A stretch of DNA of 64,000 bases from Diphasiastrum complanatum (GCA_029204225.1 CM055111.1:42286815-42350814), one strand, 5' to 3'. Counted from the stretch's first letter, positions 21,944-36,700 are shown. The notes: generated from the letters alone by a model not told the origin. A program made the numbers and translations.

Positions 21944-23708
21944 CTGAACATCAGGATCAGGTTTAGCTAACTTGAATTCGCAAAATCCTACTCACTAGAA
22001 ATCAAACTTCATAATCTACCATATCATCAACTAGCTTCAAAAGTGGAAATTCTATCTAGCTATTTCAAAGCTTTAACAATCAAACGTTGAAATTGCTGAT
22101 GTAGAGACCTTCATGATGTACAGTGTTCCTAACAAAAGATTCCCTAGATTGTGCAACATAAAATTAATACTGCAGCTTGTTGACTGGAGTAATACTGTAA
22201 TTAGATCTTTGATGGATCCATTCAAGTCCAGAACTTGCAACTACTTGAATATACGACTGGGAATAGGTAAATGAATCTGCAATAGATACATCATTCTAGA
22301 GAATAAAATAGCTTTCTGGTTTCTTTATGTAATTACATAGCATAAGGACAGCTGAGTTTGGCAGCTAAATTTTGCCATATACAATGATCAGGAGGTTAAG
22401 CCCTTGTAGTCCATACGATCTGACCAGAGTTTGAGCCTTCACTCCAATCCTTGGCAAATAAGAATAATAAATAAATTCGGGACTTGATTAACTGCTAATT
22501 GCAAAAATTCAGAAGCTGGTGATGCTTTGTAATACTACTGGAGTTGCACTTTCCATTCCGGAATTAGGGTTTCCCGTAACACATTTTTTTTTTTGGGTGC
22601 CAGTATGGATATCAGATTAAAGGTGTTTTCAAGAGCAATTCACTTATCTAGTTTGCTCGGAGTTCCAAGAGAAGTGCGGTCCAATTTTGGGCCATTAAGT
22701 GATTCTTTATCGAACATCTCTATTTCTGTATTATGTGAAATGAAATCACATGGAACCGTATTGAATGACAGCAAACTGACAACAAATATGAAGCATAAGC
22801 ACCCATCTCAGAAGCATAAGCATAAGTATTCCTTCAAACAGTCGTGTGCGTGTGAGTTCTGTGTCGGGAGTCTCTAATCTTCTTTCACATGCCATCTATA
22901 ACAGTCTATTGTTGTTTCAACTCCAATAATCCAAGATTGTAATGATTCCATCATGTCCACCATCCAATTAGGGTTTAGTTAGTATTAAACTATCAAAAAA
23001 ACAAAAAAAATTGGCCATTAGTCTTTTCTCCACCAAAAAAAAAAATTAATTTGCGATCCGGGTCGCGGATCGCCGACATTCTGGAACGCACGTTCCAGAA
23101 CGTTTTTGCAGCGGATCGTGATCCGCTGCAACTTTGTAGCAGACGTTTAAGACTGGGAAGTAGAGCACTAGCATTCACCATTGCATCTTAGGCCCATCTG
23201 AATTTACCCTCAAAAATTTGTCATTGAACTAAAAATAGTTTTCAGCAAAGAGATGGACCATATGCAAACTTCCTGGCTATATATTAAGTTTTCTCTCTAT
23301 TCATTCCTACCTTAACATTATCTACTGAATAAACTTCTAGAGATGAAAGGTAGCTAAGCCGCCTAGAAACGTCTAAGCAGCTTGACACCACAATGACTAA
23401 ATAAACTAGACATTGGCCTTGTTAACTAAAAACAAGAAAAAATAATATTGTTGATAAACAGCAGTGACCAATGCTTAGTAGTACCCAACCCTGCATCTAT
23501 TATGCCTGCAGCCTTTTTAAAAACAGAATTATGATAGTATTTGCTAAACACAGTGGATACTATTAATGTTTTATCTCCCCAAATTCTTGAGTGGTTTTAA
23601 GGGCAAGATACTTCATACATAGAGTGACCACAAGTAAGGTCATTACTACTGTTAGGAATTCAGAGGTAGGCTACCAAATTAGAAATTGGAACTTCGTATA
23701 GACTCTTG

Positions 23709-23754
<46 letters not shown>

Positions 23755-26700
23755 ACACACACACCTTCCCAATCCGTGGCCTTTCTTTTGTCTTTGAAAG
23801 GCTATTTCGAACATATGAGACTGCTCCCCAGCATCTTAAATTGTTTGCAACATCATCTAATCTTAGAAGATACTGTTCTTCTGTCAAAGGAAATGATCGC
23901 TGCACAAACAATCAAGCCGAAACTCATCTTAGTAGCACAAGTTACATTGACAATTATGCCAAGGACAAAACTGAAGTATCAAAAAGGACAAAAAAAATAC
24001 ACAAGTTGCCATAGTTCCATTCTTTTGGCCTCACAAGGATGTTAGGCCACATTTGAATCTTAAGCATGTTACCTCAATCAGGACAACAATGAAAAAAAAA
24101 CTAGAAAGTCTACTCCCTTTTATGTTCTGTTCCATCCCACTGTATCACAGCATTTCTAGGAAATCCTACATCAATTAGAAAATGGATGACTATTTTTGCC
24201 CTATGAGGTTTTGTGCTTGCATGCATCAGTTAAGAAAAGCACGAGAACTAAGACTGTGTACACATCGTGAGAGCCATAGTAGAAGGCTAGAAGCTCCTCA
24301 AAAAAAAGAAAAATTGGGCTGGGTGTATCATTCCATACTTGCAAAACGAGCTTAAATTTTTTTTTTGTCCTGGTAGCAGATTTTTTCAAAGGGCGAGCTT
24401 TAGGAAACACTTTCATGGGCCCCAACAAGAGTAGATAATTGTGGAGAGCAAAGACATTCCTCTATTGCAAATCTCACTGAAAAAAAAATCATTCAGCATG
24501 TTTACATTAGAGGGAGAAAATTGTTTCATACTGCTAGGTGATTTTACCGGGATTACGGATCTACATCGAACTCCATATTTGTGTTCCACTATGATGAATT
24601 TTTCATGATTATGAGTTTGTAAGTATCTATCTATCTATCTATCTATCTATATATAATGATGACCTATAGAAGATATGGAGGAGAGAATGATTTCCGTTCG
24701 TGGGGAATGAAGTATCCCATTATCTATTAATGTTTATTTGCACCTCTAATGTTGGTTTGGCCATGCATGTGAACTATTTTATGGGCCATTTCTAGTATAT
24801 CAAAGTCAAAGTCCTAAAGTCAAATTAATTACTCTTGCATGTAGGAGGTTGCACTCGTTCTAGAGTAGAACATGATTTTTCAATTAGAAATTTAATAACT
24901 TTACCCAAAATAGAGAGCAACTATAGTAATCAGCTTTTTGCTTTTTGCTAAGGACTAGAAAAATTATAAAAAGAGGGCTGGCGCCCCAGCTCCATTCATT
25001 CCATTGTAGAGAGTATGCTCATTCTTCAATGAATTTGAGTTCTCTTTAATCTCTTATGTTGATCTTGATTGGTGGGTCATCATGCAGGTATTGCAGATAT
25101 TTGTTTAGTGACTAAGTTATGGCATGAAAGGTTTGGACATTTGAATTTCAAAAGTCTACAAGTCTTCAGGAAATACCATATGGTTACTAGTTTACCTCAA
25201 GTTGTTTATGATCACAACTTTTGTGAGGGCTGTGTCTTAGGGAAACATCATATGAAGAAATTCGAGTCTAGTACTTATAGGGTGAGAAATGTTCTAGAAC
25301 TTGTTCATAGAAATATGTGTGGTCCTATGAAAATTCAGTCTTATGGGGGAGCAAGTTACTTTATGGTGTTTGCTGATAATTATTCTAGGACATAGTCGCA
25401 GCGAATTGCGGTTCGAACCGCCGAACCGTTCAGATTCGGTTCCTGTTTCGAACCTTTTTTGCCAAAAGAAAAAAAAAAACAATAACAAACGGTTCGAATT
25501 GGCCCCCAATTCGAACCATACAGGCCGGTTCAAATCAGATTGAATTGGATCGAATCGGCCAATTAGAATCGACGTGCAACTATGTTCTACGAAGAATGTG
25601 GGTATAACTTCTCAAGTATAAGGGTGAGGCATTCAAGTTCACATGGTTTAAGACACAGGTGGAGAAAGAAACAAATAGACAGATAAAGATACTTCGTTTG
25701 GATAAAGGGGGACAATATCTTTCTACCATAGTTGCCCGTTCCGGAACTGAATGGGACCCCCAAAAAATTTTAAAAATATGTATTTTTTTATTAAAAAAAA
25801 AAACTGCTTTTTGAAGTTCCTTCTTCTTTTTCATAGTTGCTTTGATGCACATGTATTTCAGTTGTTGGTCCAGTTTCTTGCCCCTATCTAAGTCTCTAAG
25901 TATGAGAGCAGTAGGAAGCTCCATTTTTTAGGTCTAACACACAACCTTTTCAACATGTGGCCTTAGGTGCTCTTCAAGACACATTTTAAGCCTCAAATGT
26001 AGAGACACTAATAGAACTTTGATATTATTATACAAATACCCTATCAACCACAACATTTACTTGTGAACAAGGTTTTACTGAATCAAGATTCTTTCCTAAA
26101 AGAATAGAAATTCCCTTTTGAAAAGTTTTGATCTATCTCAAACATTAAAGAATCAAAACCATTTGCTTATGGACCCGGTTAATCACATGTTGTTCTACCC
26201 TATTTAACTCTATGGTGGAAAATGGATCAAGGTCATATTTAAGTTTGAATCTCAGTTATAATTTTAACGGGACCATGGTTGTATGGAGTTCAAATCATGT
26301 CTACATTTAACTTTGGATTATAGTAATATTTGAGTTTGAATTTGCCAAATGTAGTCAATTATTGTGTGCACTTGAAAGTCATCACTTGCAAGTGAACATT
26401 CTATATTAACACTTGTAAATCTGCAGACTATAAAAGAACACAAAAAAATCCGCAGAACTGGATAAACAATGGATGAAAATTAAAACCGATAAGTCGATTA
26501 GTAAGAAGGAGACTAATCCCGCAGATAGAGCGGGGGTGGGGTGAAGGCCGGATAGGGCCGACTTGGCAAGCGTAGCTACTCCTACTGGCTGCGGTCTAAT
26601 TCTCTTCCAAGCCCCAAATCATCTCTAACGATCTGTTGTAAAAATTAAACTTATAAAACAGCAGATAATGTTGAGTAGAGCAATAGTGAAAATATATCTA

Positions 26701-29700
26701 CTGCTAGCATGCATTCAAACATTACAAATCATACACATTACAGAACAAAGTATTGTGGAAATCGCTTTAATTATCAGAACTGAATTTACAATATTTTCTT
26801 GAGCGTTGTCTGTTTTCTAGATCAACACATTGGCGCAATAGAGGTGTTCTCTCTCATGTGTAATGCGACTGTAAAGCTCACCATCGAGCTATATCAAACT
26901 CTTACAGTTTTGTCTATATCTGTATCCGTGACTGTATCAATCTGTATGTATATTCTCTGATCTATCGTTGATCCTTTTTATGTGATCAATCCAAAGAACT
27001 GATTAAGTTAAAAGATCTAATCAAAAGAAATGCATTAGGCTTAATCGAAACTAATTTTGGTTTCTTGTCGCTGTCCTCCATGCATCAGCCACTCTATGCC
27101 CGTTACACTCCGCCTTCACGCTGCAGACCTTCACATTTTGCTAAAAGACACCTTCAGGATTTTAAAGGCACCTTCGCATTTTTCGGAAGGCTTTTATAAG
27201 GCAGTTTCGCATTTTGCCGAAGGGCGAAAAACCCAAAGGTATGCCAAAAAATATTTCTAAGGCATTTACGAGGCAGTGTCGCTTCTTCTCAAAATGCAAA
27301 AAATGCGACAGTGTCGGGCCAATTGGCCAAAATTATTTTCGAAGTGTTTTTGATTTAGTGATGCATTTTTCTCATGACCCAAAAATGCGAACTGTGCGAC
27401 GAAACAGTTCAAAAATGCAGATTGTGCGAAACATAGTTCAAAATGCAACAGTATATAGCTTCTCTTCGTCAAGATCTTTGTCAATCTGCAATCCTAGGTA
27501 GCATCTTGCTTCCCCTAGGTCTGATATTTCAAAATGCTGAGAAGTATCATGCTTCACCTGAGCAATGAGATTGTCGCTTCTGGACAGAATCAAAGTGTCA
27601 TCAACGTAGACAACAATTATTATGATTTCTCCATCTGTGACCTTTGTATAGACATTGTAGTCGGGCATCAATGGTTGAAATCCTAAGGATCTGAGGGTGT
27701 GATCCTTCTTCTTATACCACTGTCTGGCAGACTGCTTCAGTCCATATATGCTTCTTTGCATTCGGCAGGCGTAGTTGGCAAAGCGTGAGTAGATGAATCC
27801 TGGTGGTTGGTCCATGTAGACTTCTTTATTCAACTCGCCATGTAAGAAGGCGGTCTTCTCATCCACTGTGGATCTTGAGACTGTATGTTGCTGCATATGC
27901 AAATAGTAGGCATAAGGACGAATGCTTTATGACTGGAGAAAAGGTTTCAGTATAGTCAACACCATACTTCTGAGAGAAACCTTTTGTTACCAATCTGGCC
28001 TTGTACTTTGATAAGTTGCCATCAGGTCCATACTTATATTTGAAAACTCACTTGTATTTTACAGTCTTCCTGTCTGCTGGTAAGTAAATCATGTTAAATA
28101 CAAGATAAATCACTATTTTCTAGTTACATTTATCATTTTTTTGTGGAACAATTGGCATTTGAAAATTAGGCTTATTCTTTCCTAGGAACCCTGATTTTGA
28201 ACTCTGCCTGATTCTCAAGCTACAATTGGATCTTATGCCTTCCTAATACTCCAAACCCATACAACACCATATAGATGAAAAAAAGAAAAAAAGAAAACCT
28301 TTCCGACCTAGTACGTTCTGGAACAAACGGTATTGTATGTACATTACGTTTTGACCCAAAAGCGTTGGAACGAGTTTCCAAGCTTTCTACAGAGTTTTAG
28401 GTGCTTTGCAAGGATCGTGGCAAGTACGGAAACGCCTCAACAAAATGGAGTTGCAAAAAGAAAGAATCAGTCTATTGTAGAAACTGCAAGGAGCATGCTT
28501 AAAAGTAAGAAATTTCCGAATATGTTTTGGGTGAAGCAGTTCAAATAGCGGTTTATCTTTTGAATCAAAATCCTACAAAAGTTGTAGAGAATCGGACTCC
28601 AGAGGAAGCTTACAAGGGTTGAAAACCTGACGTAAGTCATTTGAGGGTTTTTGGAAGTATTGCATATGTTCACATACCAAAGGATTTAAGGAGCAAATTG
28701 GATTCAACGGCTACTAAGTGTTTATTTCTTGGATATGATAGTCAAGAGAAGGGATAAAGGTTGTATGACTTGAAGAGTAAGAAAATTATCATAAGTAGGG
28801 ATGTGATCTTTGATGAGAATGGATCTCATAAAGATAAAGAAATATCTTATGATAGGAAGCAAGATGGAGGAATTCCTATCTTGTGTGACGAGTCATTACA
28901 GGAGCCTAAGTCGACACATATGACACATATGACGCCTACACCAATTCAAGTACCTAGAGTGACCATGGTTGAGAAAGGAAAAAGGAAGGAGAGATCAAGT
29001 ACATGGAATACTTATCACCTCTGACTTCACCAGGTAGGAAGCATGGAATATTCAACAAATGGACGTTAAGAGTGCATTCTTTAATAGATTTAAAGATTTC
29101 TAGAGGAGGAAGTCTACATGGTGCAGCCAGAGGGATACATTGTAGCAGGACAAAAAGACAAGGTTTGCAAGTTGGACAAGGCATTATATGGACTTAAGCA
29201 ACACCCAGGGCATGGTACACGAGGATTGACACATACTTTGAGGAGCTTGGTTTTTGAAGGAGTAGTTCAAAGCCTGGACTTAATGTTTTGATCAGGGATG
29301 GTCATCTTGTTATTGTAGTGATGTTCATAGGTTTGGATCGTGATTTGATTCATAATATTAAAAAAGATCTCTCATTAGAGTTTGATATGAAAGATTTTGG
29401 CTCGCTACAATACTTTCTTGACATTGAGGTATGGAGAGTACCACATGGACTATTTATTTCTCAATCTAAGTATGCTCATGAACTTCTTGAAAAGTTCAAT
29501 ATGTTAGAGTGCAAGCCTATTTCTACACCATATGGTAGTGGATGTGAGCTTACTCAAGTTGAGGATGATCAAGATGTAGATGGGAAGTTATATAGAAAGC
29601 TTGTTGGAAGCTTAATTTATCTAACTACTCTGAGACCAGATATTGCATATGCTGTTAGATGGTTAGTCAGTTTATGGCTAAGCAGATTCACTAGAAAGCT

Positions 29701-32700
29701 GTTAAGCGAGTAATCGAATATATCAAGGGTACTTTGAGGTTTGGTATTTTCTATGGAAGACGGGATTTTTTGAGGGATATGTGGATGTTGATTGGGTTGG
29801 AGATGCAGAAGATCGAAGATCTACTACAAGTTATGTCTTTAGTCTCGGTTCGAGTTCTATATCTTGAAGTTCAAAGAAGTAGCATACTATTGCATCATCA
29901 TCTATAGAGGCAAGAGTACCAAGCTACTACGAGTGCAGCAAGTGAAGCAATATGGTTACGAAGGATTCTACAAGATCCTCATATGGTACATGGTACACCT
30001 ACATTACTTCAATGTGATAATCAAAGTTGTATTAAATTGGAGAAGAATCCAATTGTTCACAGCAAGACCAAGCACATCGAAATACAACAACACTTCATCA
30101 GAGAGAAGATTCAAAGTGGTAAAGTAGAGATTATTTATTGCCCTACAAAAGAGCAAGTTGCATATAACTTTACCAAAGTACTGGGCAAAGAAAAGTTTCA
30201 GAAGTTTAGAGAACTAGGAGTAATAGATAACAAGGTAAACATTAAGGGGGTGTTAGAAATTAATGTTTATTTCACCTCTAATGTTGGTTTGGCCATGCCT
30301 ACGAGCTATTGTAGGGGCCATTTCTATTTTTAGTATACCAAAGTCAAAGTCCTAAAGTCAAATTAATTAGTCTTGCATGTAGGAGGGCACACTAGTTCTA
30401 GAATCTACATGATTTTTCACTTAGAAATCTAGTAAGGGTCTTTACCCAAAATAGAGAGCAACTATAGTAATCAACTTTTTGCTTTATTCTTAATGCTTTT
30501 AGCTTTTGCCAAGGACTAGAGAAATTATATAAGGATGGCTGGCACCCCACCTCCATTCATTCCATTGTAGGTAGCTATGCTCATTCTTCAATTAATCTAA
30601 GTTCTATTTAATCTCTTTTGTTGATCTTAATTGGTGTGTGTGAGGGCTAATATGATTAGTTCACTCCTACCTTGAATTTGAGCATCAAATTCCAAGACTA
30701 TTTATACGGTATATCATTGATTGACATGACCATTTATTAATATGGGACCAAGGGTCGTTCTTATTGATTAGGTTACTAACCATGTAAGAGAATGTAAACC
30801 CACTCTAGGACCCAAGAAACCCTAACTAGGTGTCTCCATACACTATAAATAGAGCTAGCTCCACTTACTCCATAGTTTAGTACTTGGTGCTTTCACTCCT
30901 TTGTAGGAAGTTCTACAAAAGCTCTTTGTGGGAGATATGGTACTCGTTGTAGCCATTGATGTTCTTTCACTGTTCTTAGTTGGTGATTGCTTCACAGCAA
31001 GCGACAATAGGCCCTGACAACAAGAACATCCCTTCCACATAAGCTGAGGATTGGAGTTTGAAACTGTAATGGGATTCATTCATCCACATAAGTTGAGGAT
31101 TGGAGTTTGGAACCGTAATGGGATTCATTCATCCACAATTGAGGATCTTTTGGATTTCATTAACAGGGGGATATACTATTGTTAGATGCATGAGAGTCAT
31201 GAGAGAGGTTTACCAAAGTTCCCTAGGTTTTGCTGGTGTTCATATAGAGCAAAGACACAATCGACGGATGCTCTTTCTATATATAGCAAGACTTAATTTA
31301 CAGATCTTCGGCCCTAGCAGAAACCTTCCATTTGCTTGTGATATCATAGTTTTCAAAGCACACTATGCATATTTCTATTGACGGTGGGAAGTAGCATGCT
31401 TAGTCCATGTTTCGCACATCAAGAGTTCATATTTGGCAATGATGTGTTGCCATTCTCATGACATTCCATATAAATGATAGCACATCTCCTGGCAGAGACC
31501 TTTCATTTGCATGTGGTATCATAGTTTTTATAGAACACTTATGCATATTTCTATTGATGGTAAGAAGTAATGTTGCTAGTGCATGTTTCATACATCAACA
31601 ACTTCAATTTGACAATGATGAGTTCGCCACTCTCACAACACTCCATACAAGTGATAGCAAGTCCCTCTATACTCAGTGATTGTGTTATGATATACCTCGG
31701 CCATGATGCTCATACAACATGTTCAAGAGGAGCTTGTGTTTGTTGGTCCCATCTACAATTCCAACAATAAATCATCCAAAAGCCTTCACAATTCATTCAC
31801 AAGAGAAAGTTTGACTAAGATTACCTTTACTAACACCCATGGAGACCAACATGGTCTATAAGACCAAATTCCAATACAAATACCAAAGTCTTAGAGAATT
31901 TTGAAACAACACGAAGTAATACTATTCTTAAGATCAACTACTAATTAGAAGAGTGGCAAAATTTTATGTCTAGCAAAAGCTTTAAAAAGCAAACTACCAA
32001 CCATGCTAAGATTATCACGACTGAAGACTCATTGGAAAGTCCCTTAAAAATCTTTTTGAAGTAGTTGTAAGCAGCCACATTACAAAATATGGTGAAATTT
32101 CGTTTCCACTTCCTCATTGTTGTAAAGAAAGCATGTCCATGCCTCCCAAGGGGGGCACTTCGAACTGCACTATCATATCGTTTCCGATTGAAGTTCATCT
32201 GGACCCAAGAAATGCCCTGGTTTTTCTTCATGGAAATTCTATTTCAATTTGAGGAAGCATGAGACTTTAGACAACCACCATTGATAGTCTATCAACTTGT
32301 GCAAAGTCAACTCTGATTATTCATGAATTGAGTTACAGTGCCTAGAGCTTAAGAGATAATTGCTTTGCTGATAGTAATATAGTTGAGGCAGCTAAGCAAA
32401 CATCTAGAAACAGTCTCGTTAAGTTTATTTTCAGCATAAAAAATCTTCAAATATTTATTTGTTACACTTCCAAATTTCAAACTTACCTGCTACAACTTAA
32501 TGCAGTCAAGACTCAAGACTATTAAATACATATTATAGGTCAAGACTCCAGTTTACTGTTTTACAGCCTACAGCTTTATGTAGTCTAAATTCCAGACTAA
32601 ATACAGCAAGAACTCCAAAAGCATTTCCTAAAAACTTGCTGATATGCTCTTCCTCTTCAAGGCAATTGATTAAGCACAGAAACAATAAAGTAAAAAGTGT

Positions 32701-33011
32701 TACTCTCAACTGATATATTAATAAATCTTTTACTAGACTCAAAGCCAGCAAAAGAACTACCATACCTGAGAACTTAATGAAGGAAAAGGCAAACCTGTTC
32801 ACGATACTTCCACATGACATTCATAGCCAATAACTGACGTCCCATAAACTCCTGAAATAGCCATGAAGGCAAAAATATATCAACCACATATGACAAAAAA
32901 CTGAATGTGTGGCATGCATAAGTGGTAGTTGGCTATCAATCCAAATGGAAACTTTACTCAACAAATGTGGCAAATAACTCTTTTTTTTTTTTTTGGGGGG
33001 GGGGGGGAATT

Positions 33012-33092
<81 letters not shown>

Positions 33093-33670
33093 TATTAATG
33101 TCCTTCCCATGCCAAAAGGCATATAATACTAGTAAATGTACATGTCAAGCAAGTGGTAACAGTGTGAGCGTATGAAACGTCTCTAAAACAGTAACAGAAA
33201 GGAACAACATATCTAATACTATGAACTGAAATAAATGAGATGAGATAGATATATAGGAGCATAAATGAGGTATATCATTATCATCATGTCTTGTTGCTGC
33301 TATAGAAGGATGTGATATGAGCTGCAGCATGAGATAACTCAGGTAATTGCTGATGTCGTCTAGGAGGATGAGATGAGTATCTCCTCATGATAGGTCGGAT
33401 AACTCAAGCTGCAACATGACTATAAGTGGTGCGCAGCCTCTGCTCTCAATGGATAGGTACGTCGTCATCATCCTCATCATCACTAGACTTGGAATCCCAT
33501 TGCGGTCTTCTCCTAGAGAAGAAAGAGGTAATCTGAAGCTGAACGCTAAGATGCCTCTGCTGAGCTATTTGACATAGATCTCGTTGTAGTAGGAACATCT
33601 CTCATATCATTAAGTGCAACACAGCCGGAGTCCTCATATGCTATGAGTGATCGAAGTATGGTCGTTCTCC

Positions 33671-33712
<42 letters not shown>

Positions 33713-36700
33713 TTGAGCTTTATTGATGTCTATTAAGTACCAAAGGTGCATAAAACTGAGATGTACATGTTGTGGGAGCGTAAAATGTGTCCAATAAGAA
33801 ATATAATTTTAAGTAAAAGCTGAAACTGAATACGAGACTAAACTTGGAACATAAACTGAATCTAAGACTGACTCTTAGCTCAAAAAGTTAAAACAAAGGC
33901 ATAAAGCCATAAAAACATCATACCAATCTCTTCTACTTCAATGAACTGAATAAAGTCTTGATAGATGCTAATGGTTGAGCTCTATGGTGTGAGGAACATG
34001 GTGTCTGTTGGAGGGTTTGCAGATCCCAAGGCAACCCTAACCCTAGTTAATAAGTGAGAGGGATTTGGCACCTTGCGTGTGTAAGTCCAACCCGATGATC
34101 ACATAGTTATTTGATTGATTAGTTAAAAGTCAATAAAAGGACTTTATGCCTTTTTGCGGGACTTTTAATGTCGCAGGGCCTAAATGTCAAGTTAGTGAAT
34201 AAAGTTGGGTTTCCCTCCAAATTTGATGGTTCCCACACTTTTTTAAATTTGAATAAAAAGAGAGGCAAGACTGGACCAATAGGATTCAGAGGCCAGGGTC
34301 CTCCTCTCTACTATAAGAAGGGACCAACTTGAGTTGCTCCTCATGTTCATTTCCACATTTCAATAAAGCAGATTGGTTCTCTTCAGAAATGGATTGATGA
34401 ATGTCCTTGCTCTTCTTCTTTCCTTCTCCATCTCTCATGCTTTCTTTGTATTTTGCTAATTATTGGATCTGAATGTTATTGGGATTGAGTGTTATTATAC
34501 TTTTTATGGGAGAGAAAGAGAGAGAGAAAGAGTAAGCTATCTTTGTTGTGGATCGTAGTGTTAATGGATCTTAGTGTTAACGAGTAGGGTTAATGGATGT
34601 AGAGTTAGATTTAGATCTTCCATTCATGCTGAAATTTGAACTAAACTATCGCTCTCATGGGAACGAACCTACGCGTGATAACTAACTCCGTCTCTATGAT
34701 GCTAGATTGACTAGATCTTGGATTCAGGTTAGGCAAGGAAAGAAACCCACTACAATTTTGGCACCGTTGCCAAGGAGCTACGCCAATTTTTCAGTTTGCA
34801 GCATGATTGTTGGATGGTTAGCTTGCATTAGGCATCTTGTCGTGACATGAATAGTGTTAGATCTGCATTTTAGGGTTAGTTTGGGATTGATTTTGCTTGA
34901 TTTGAGTGGATTTGCTTGTTTGAAATCTAATTTGATTGTTTAAACAGGGAAAGCTATTCAGATCACCAATCTTAAGATCCATTTGGATCTGAGATATAAG
35001 AGAAAATAACAAAAATCGGTCAAATCTGCCAGATTTGGTCAAAAAGAGGCAAAAAGCGTCATCAGAGCTTAGAACTTTTTACCCTCTTTCAGAAAACCTT
35101 CGCCAAGTTGCAGACACCTTCGGTTTTGTTCACAGAACCTTCAGTTTGAAGGGCGAAGATTAATTCCCAGCAGATTTCCAGAAACATCAAAAAAACCGTC
35201 AAAAAACACCAAAAAATCATCAAAACCCTAAAAATACAGAAAAAGAACCTTCGCCCGATTCACTGTGCACAGGTGTGATTCAGATCTATCTACTGCCAGG
35301 TCAGCGAAGAATAATACCAAAAATAGAAAGGGTTTCAGAGGATCAGTTGTCATATTGCCATATTTTTACCAAAAAAGTCACTTTTTTGCAAAATTACTGA
35401 TCAGATCATAGAAAATCTTGAATTTTACCCTCGAGAACCATCAGAAACTATATTTTCTTGTGTCATAAACCTTCGCCAGTTTTTCCAATTGTATCTGTGT
35501 CAGATCTTTCACCTGAGAGGTCGGCAAAGGTTATTTTTCAAGAAATCATCAAAAAAAATGTTCAGAGAGTTTTTTGCCCAAAATAGCACTATTGAACCTT
35601 TGCCGAGCCAATCTTTGCCTAGTGAACCTTCGCCAGACCTATTTTAAGTTTCTGATTTTCCAGATCAAGTCTCTGTCAAAATTTGGATCAAATCTGATAT
35701 ATTTTGAATTGGATTCTGAGAGATTTATCAGTTTTGAGAAGTATCGATTGATCGAATCTCGAAAACTTTTTCATGATATAGAATCAGATTCTTGAAAAAC
35801 GGAATAGATCTAGCAGATCTGATCTGAGATAGTTGTGATTAAAAAATCTAGATCCAATCTCATTGTCTGCTTAATCTAAATTTGTAAAGATGGCTGCCCC
35901 TGGAGCTGCTCCTGGAGGTGCTCCACAGGAAGTCAATCCAATTATTGTTAGAAGAGCACCCCGTTTAGATCTACCCAAATATAATGGATTAACAGATCCA
36001 GTTAGATTTCTTCAGATCTATGCTGAATCATGTGAAGTCTATGGTGAGAATTATCCTCAAGATAAACTTCAGCTGTTTCCTATGGCCTTAACAGGCGCAG
36101 CACAAGATTGGTACTATAACCAAGACGAAACTGAGCGTACAGATTGGGAGGTTGTTAAGCGAGCCCTTATCGCACGGTTCAAACCGCGAAAGTTTATGGA
36201 AGACCCTTTCCTACTTTTAAGTAAAATTAAAATGGGAAAGCGGGAAATGGTTCGAGATGACATTGAACGGGTGAAACGTCTTAGATCTGAATGCGAACCT
36301 GAGCTGATTAACGAAAATGCCATGATTATGTGGTTTTTGTCAGGTCTACCTAAACGGATCAGACGTGAGTTGAAACGCCATAATGAGTATGCACTCTTGC
36401 AAAATGCCATGGACGATGCAATTCGGGAGGAGGATGAAGATTCAGATGAGGAGCCAAATATCAGTATGTTGCCTTATATAGCAGGGCAGACTACTACGAC
36501 ATCCACCACTATTGCATCAACGAATGCCAATGCTACTGCAGAAATGATGCGCCTTGGAAAATTTCCACGAGGAAACAAACAAGGAACTTGAAAAGCTTGC
36601 AAAGACTTTTCCTACCAGGGAAAATGTCTGGTGTTCTATTTGTGCAGGAAATCACACAGTGAACGAGTGTCCTCAATTGAAAAAACGAATGGAACTCAGC

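Larger units (their letters stand above)
21944..23764 (-). other. DUF3067 gene, intron 5 (1821 bp)
   Basis: A GT-AG intron beginning inside a GT/CT microsatellite. It contains a palindrome-rich segment at about 23055-23135 with CGTTCCAGAACG-type and GCAGCGGATC/GATCCGCTGC inverted words. Confidence 0.85.
24727..30638 (+). mobile_element. copia LTR retrotransposon, deleted and invaded twice
   Basis: Two similar LTRs (about 24727-25070 and 30251-30634) flank a copia pol region on the plus strand, antisense to the host gene whose intron 4 it occupies. Gag and protease are missing: the 5' LTR runs almost directly into the pre-integrase domain. The integrase is interrupted by insertions at 25391-25584 and 25727-28382, each flanked by an 8-bp duplication of integrase sequence. 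RT lacks its N-terminal half and its YVDD box. The first bases of the 5' LTR are lost, so no target duplication could be read. Confidence 0.88.
23900..32794 (-). other. DUF3067 gene, intron 4 (8895 bp)
   Basis: A GT-AG intron containing an antisense copia element (24727-30638) with two nested 8-bp-TSD insertions, plus tandem duplications at 31035-31132 and 31309-31666. The minus-strand frame at 31941-32231 is not needed for the protein and matches nothing I know. 23902-24720 shows only a TATC tetranucleotide tract. Confidence 0.88.

Noticed and set aside
25395-25530. GGTTCGAA words suggesting a tRNA or a SINE with pol III boxes
   Set aside because: No cloverleaf can be drawn and no A box lies at a suitable distance. 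The words belong to the palindromic interior of the MITE at 25391-25584.
31941-32231. 96-codon minus-strand frame in intron 4
   Set aside because: The DUF3067 peptide is continuous from the exon at 32795 to the exon at 23899, so no exon is needed here, and the frame matches no family I know.
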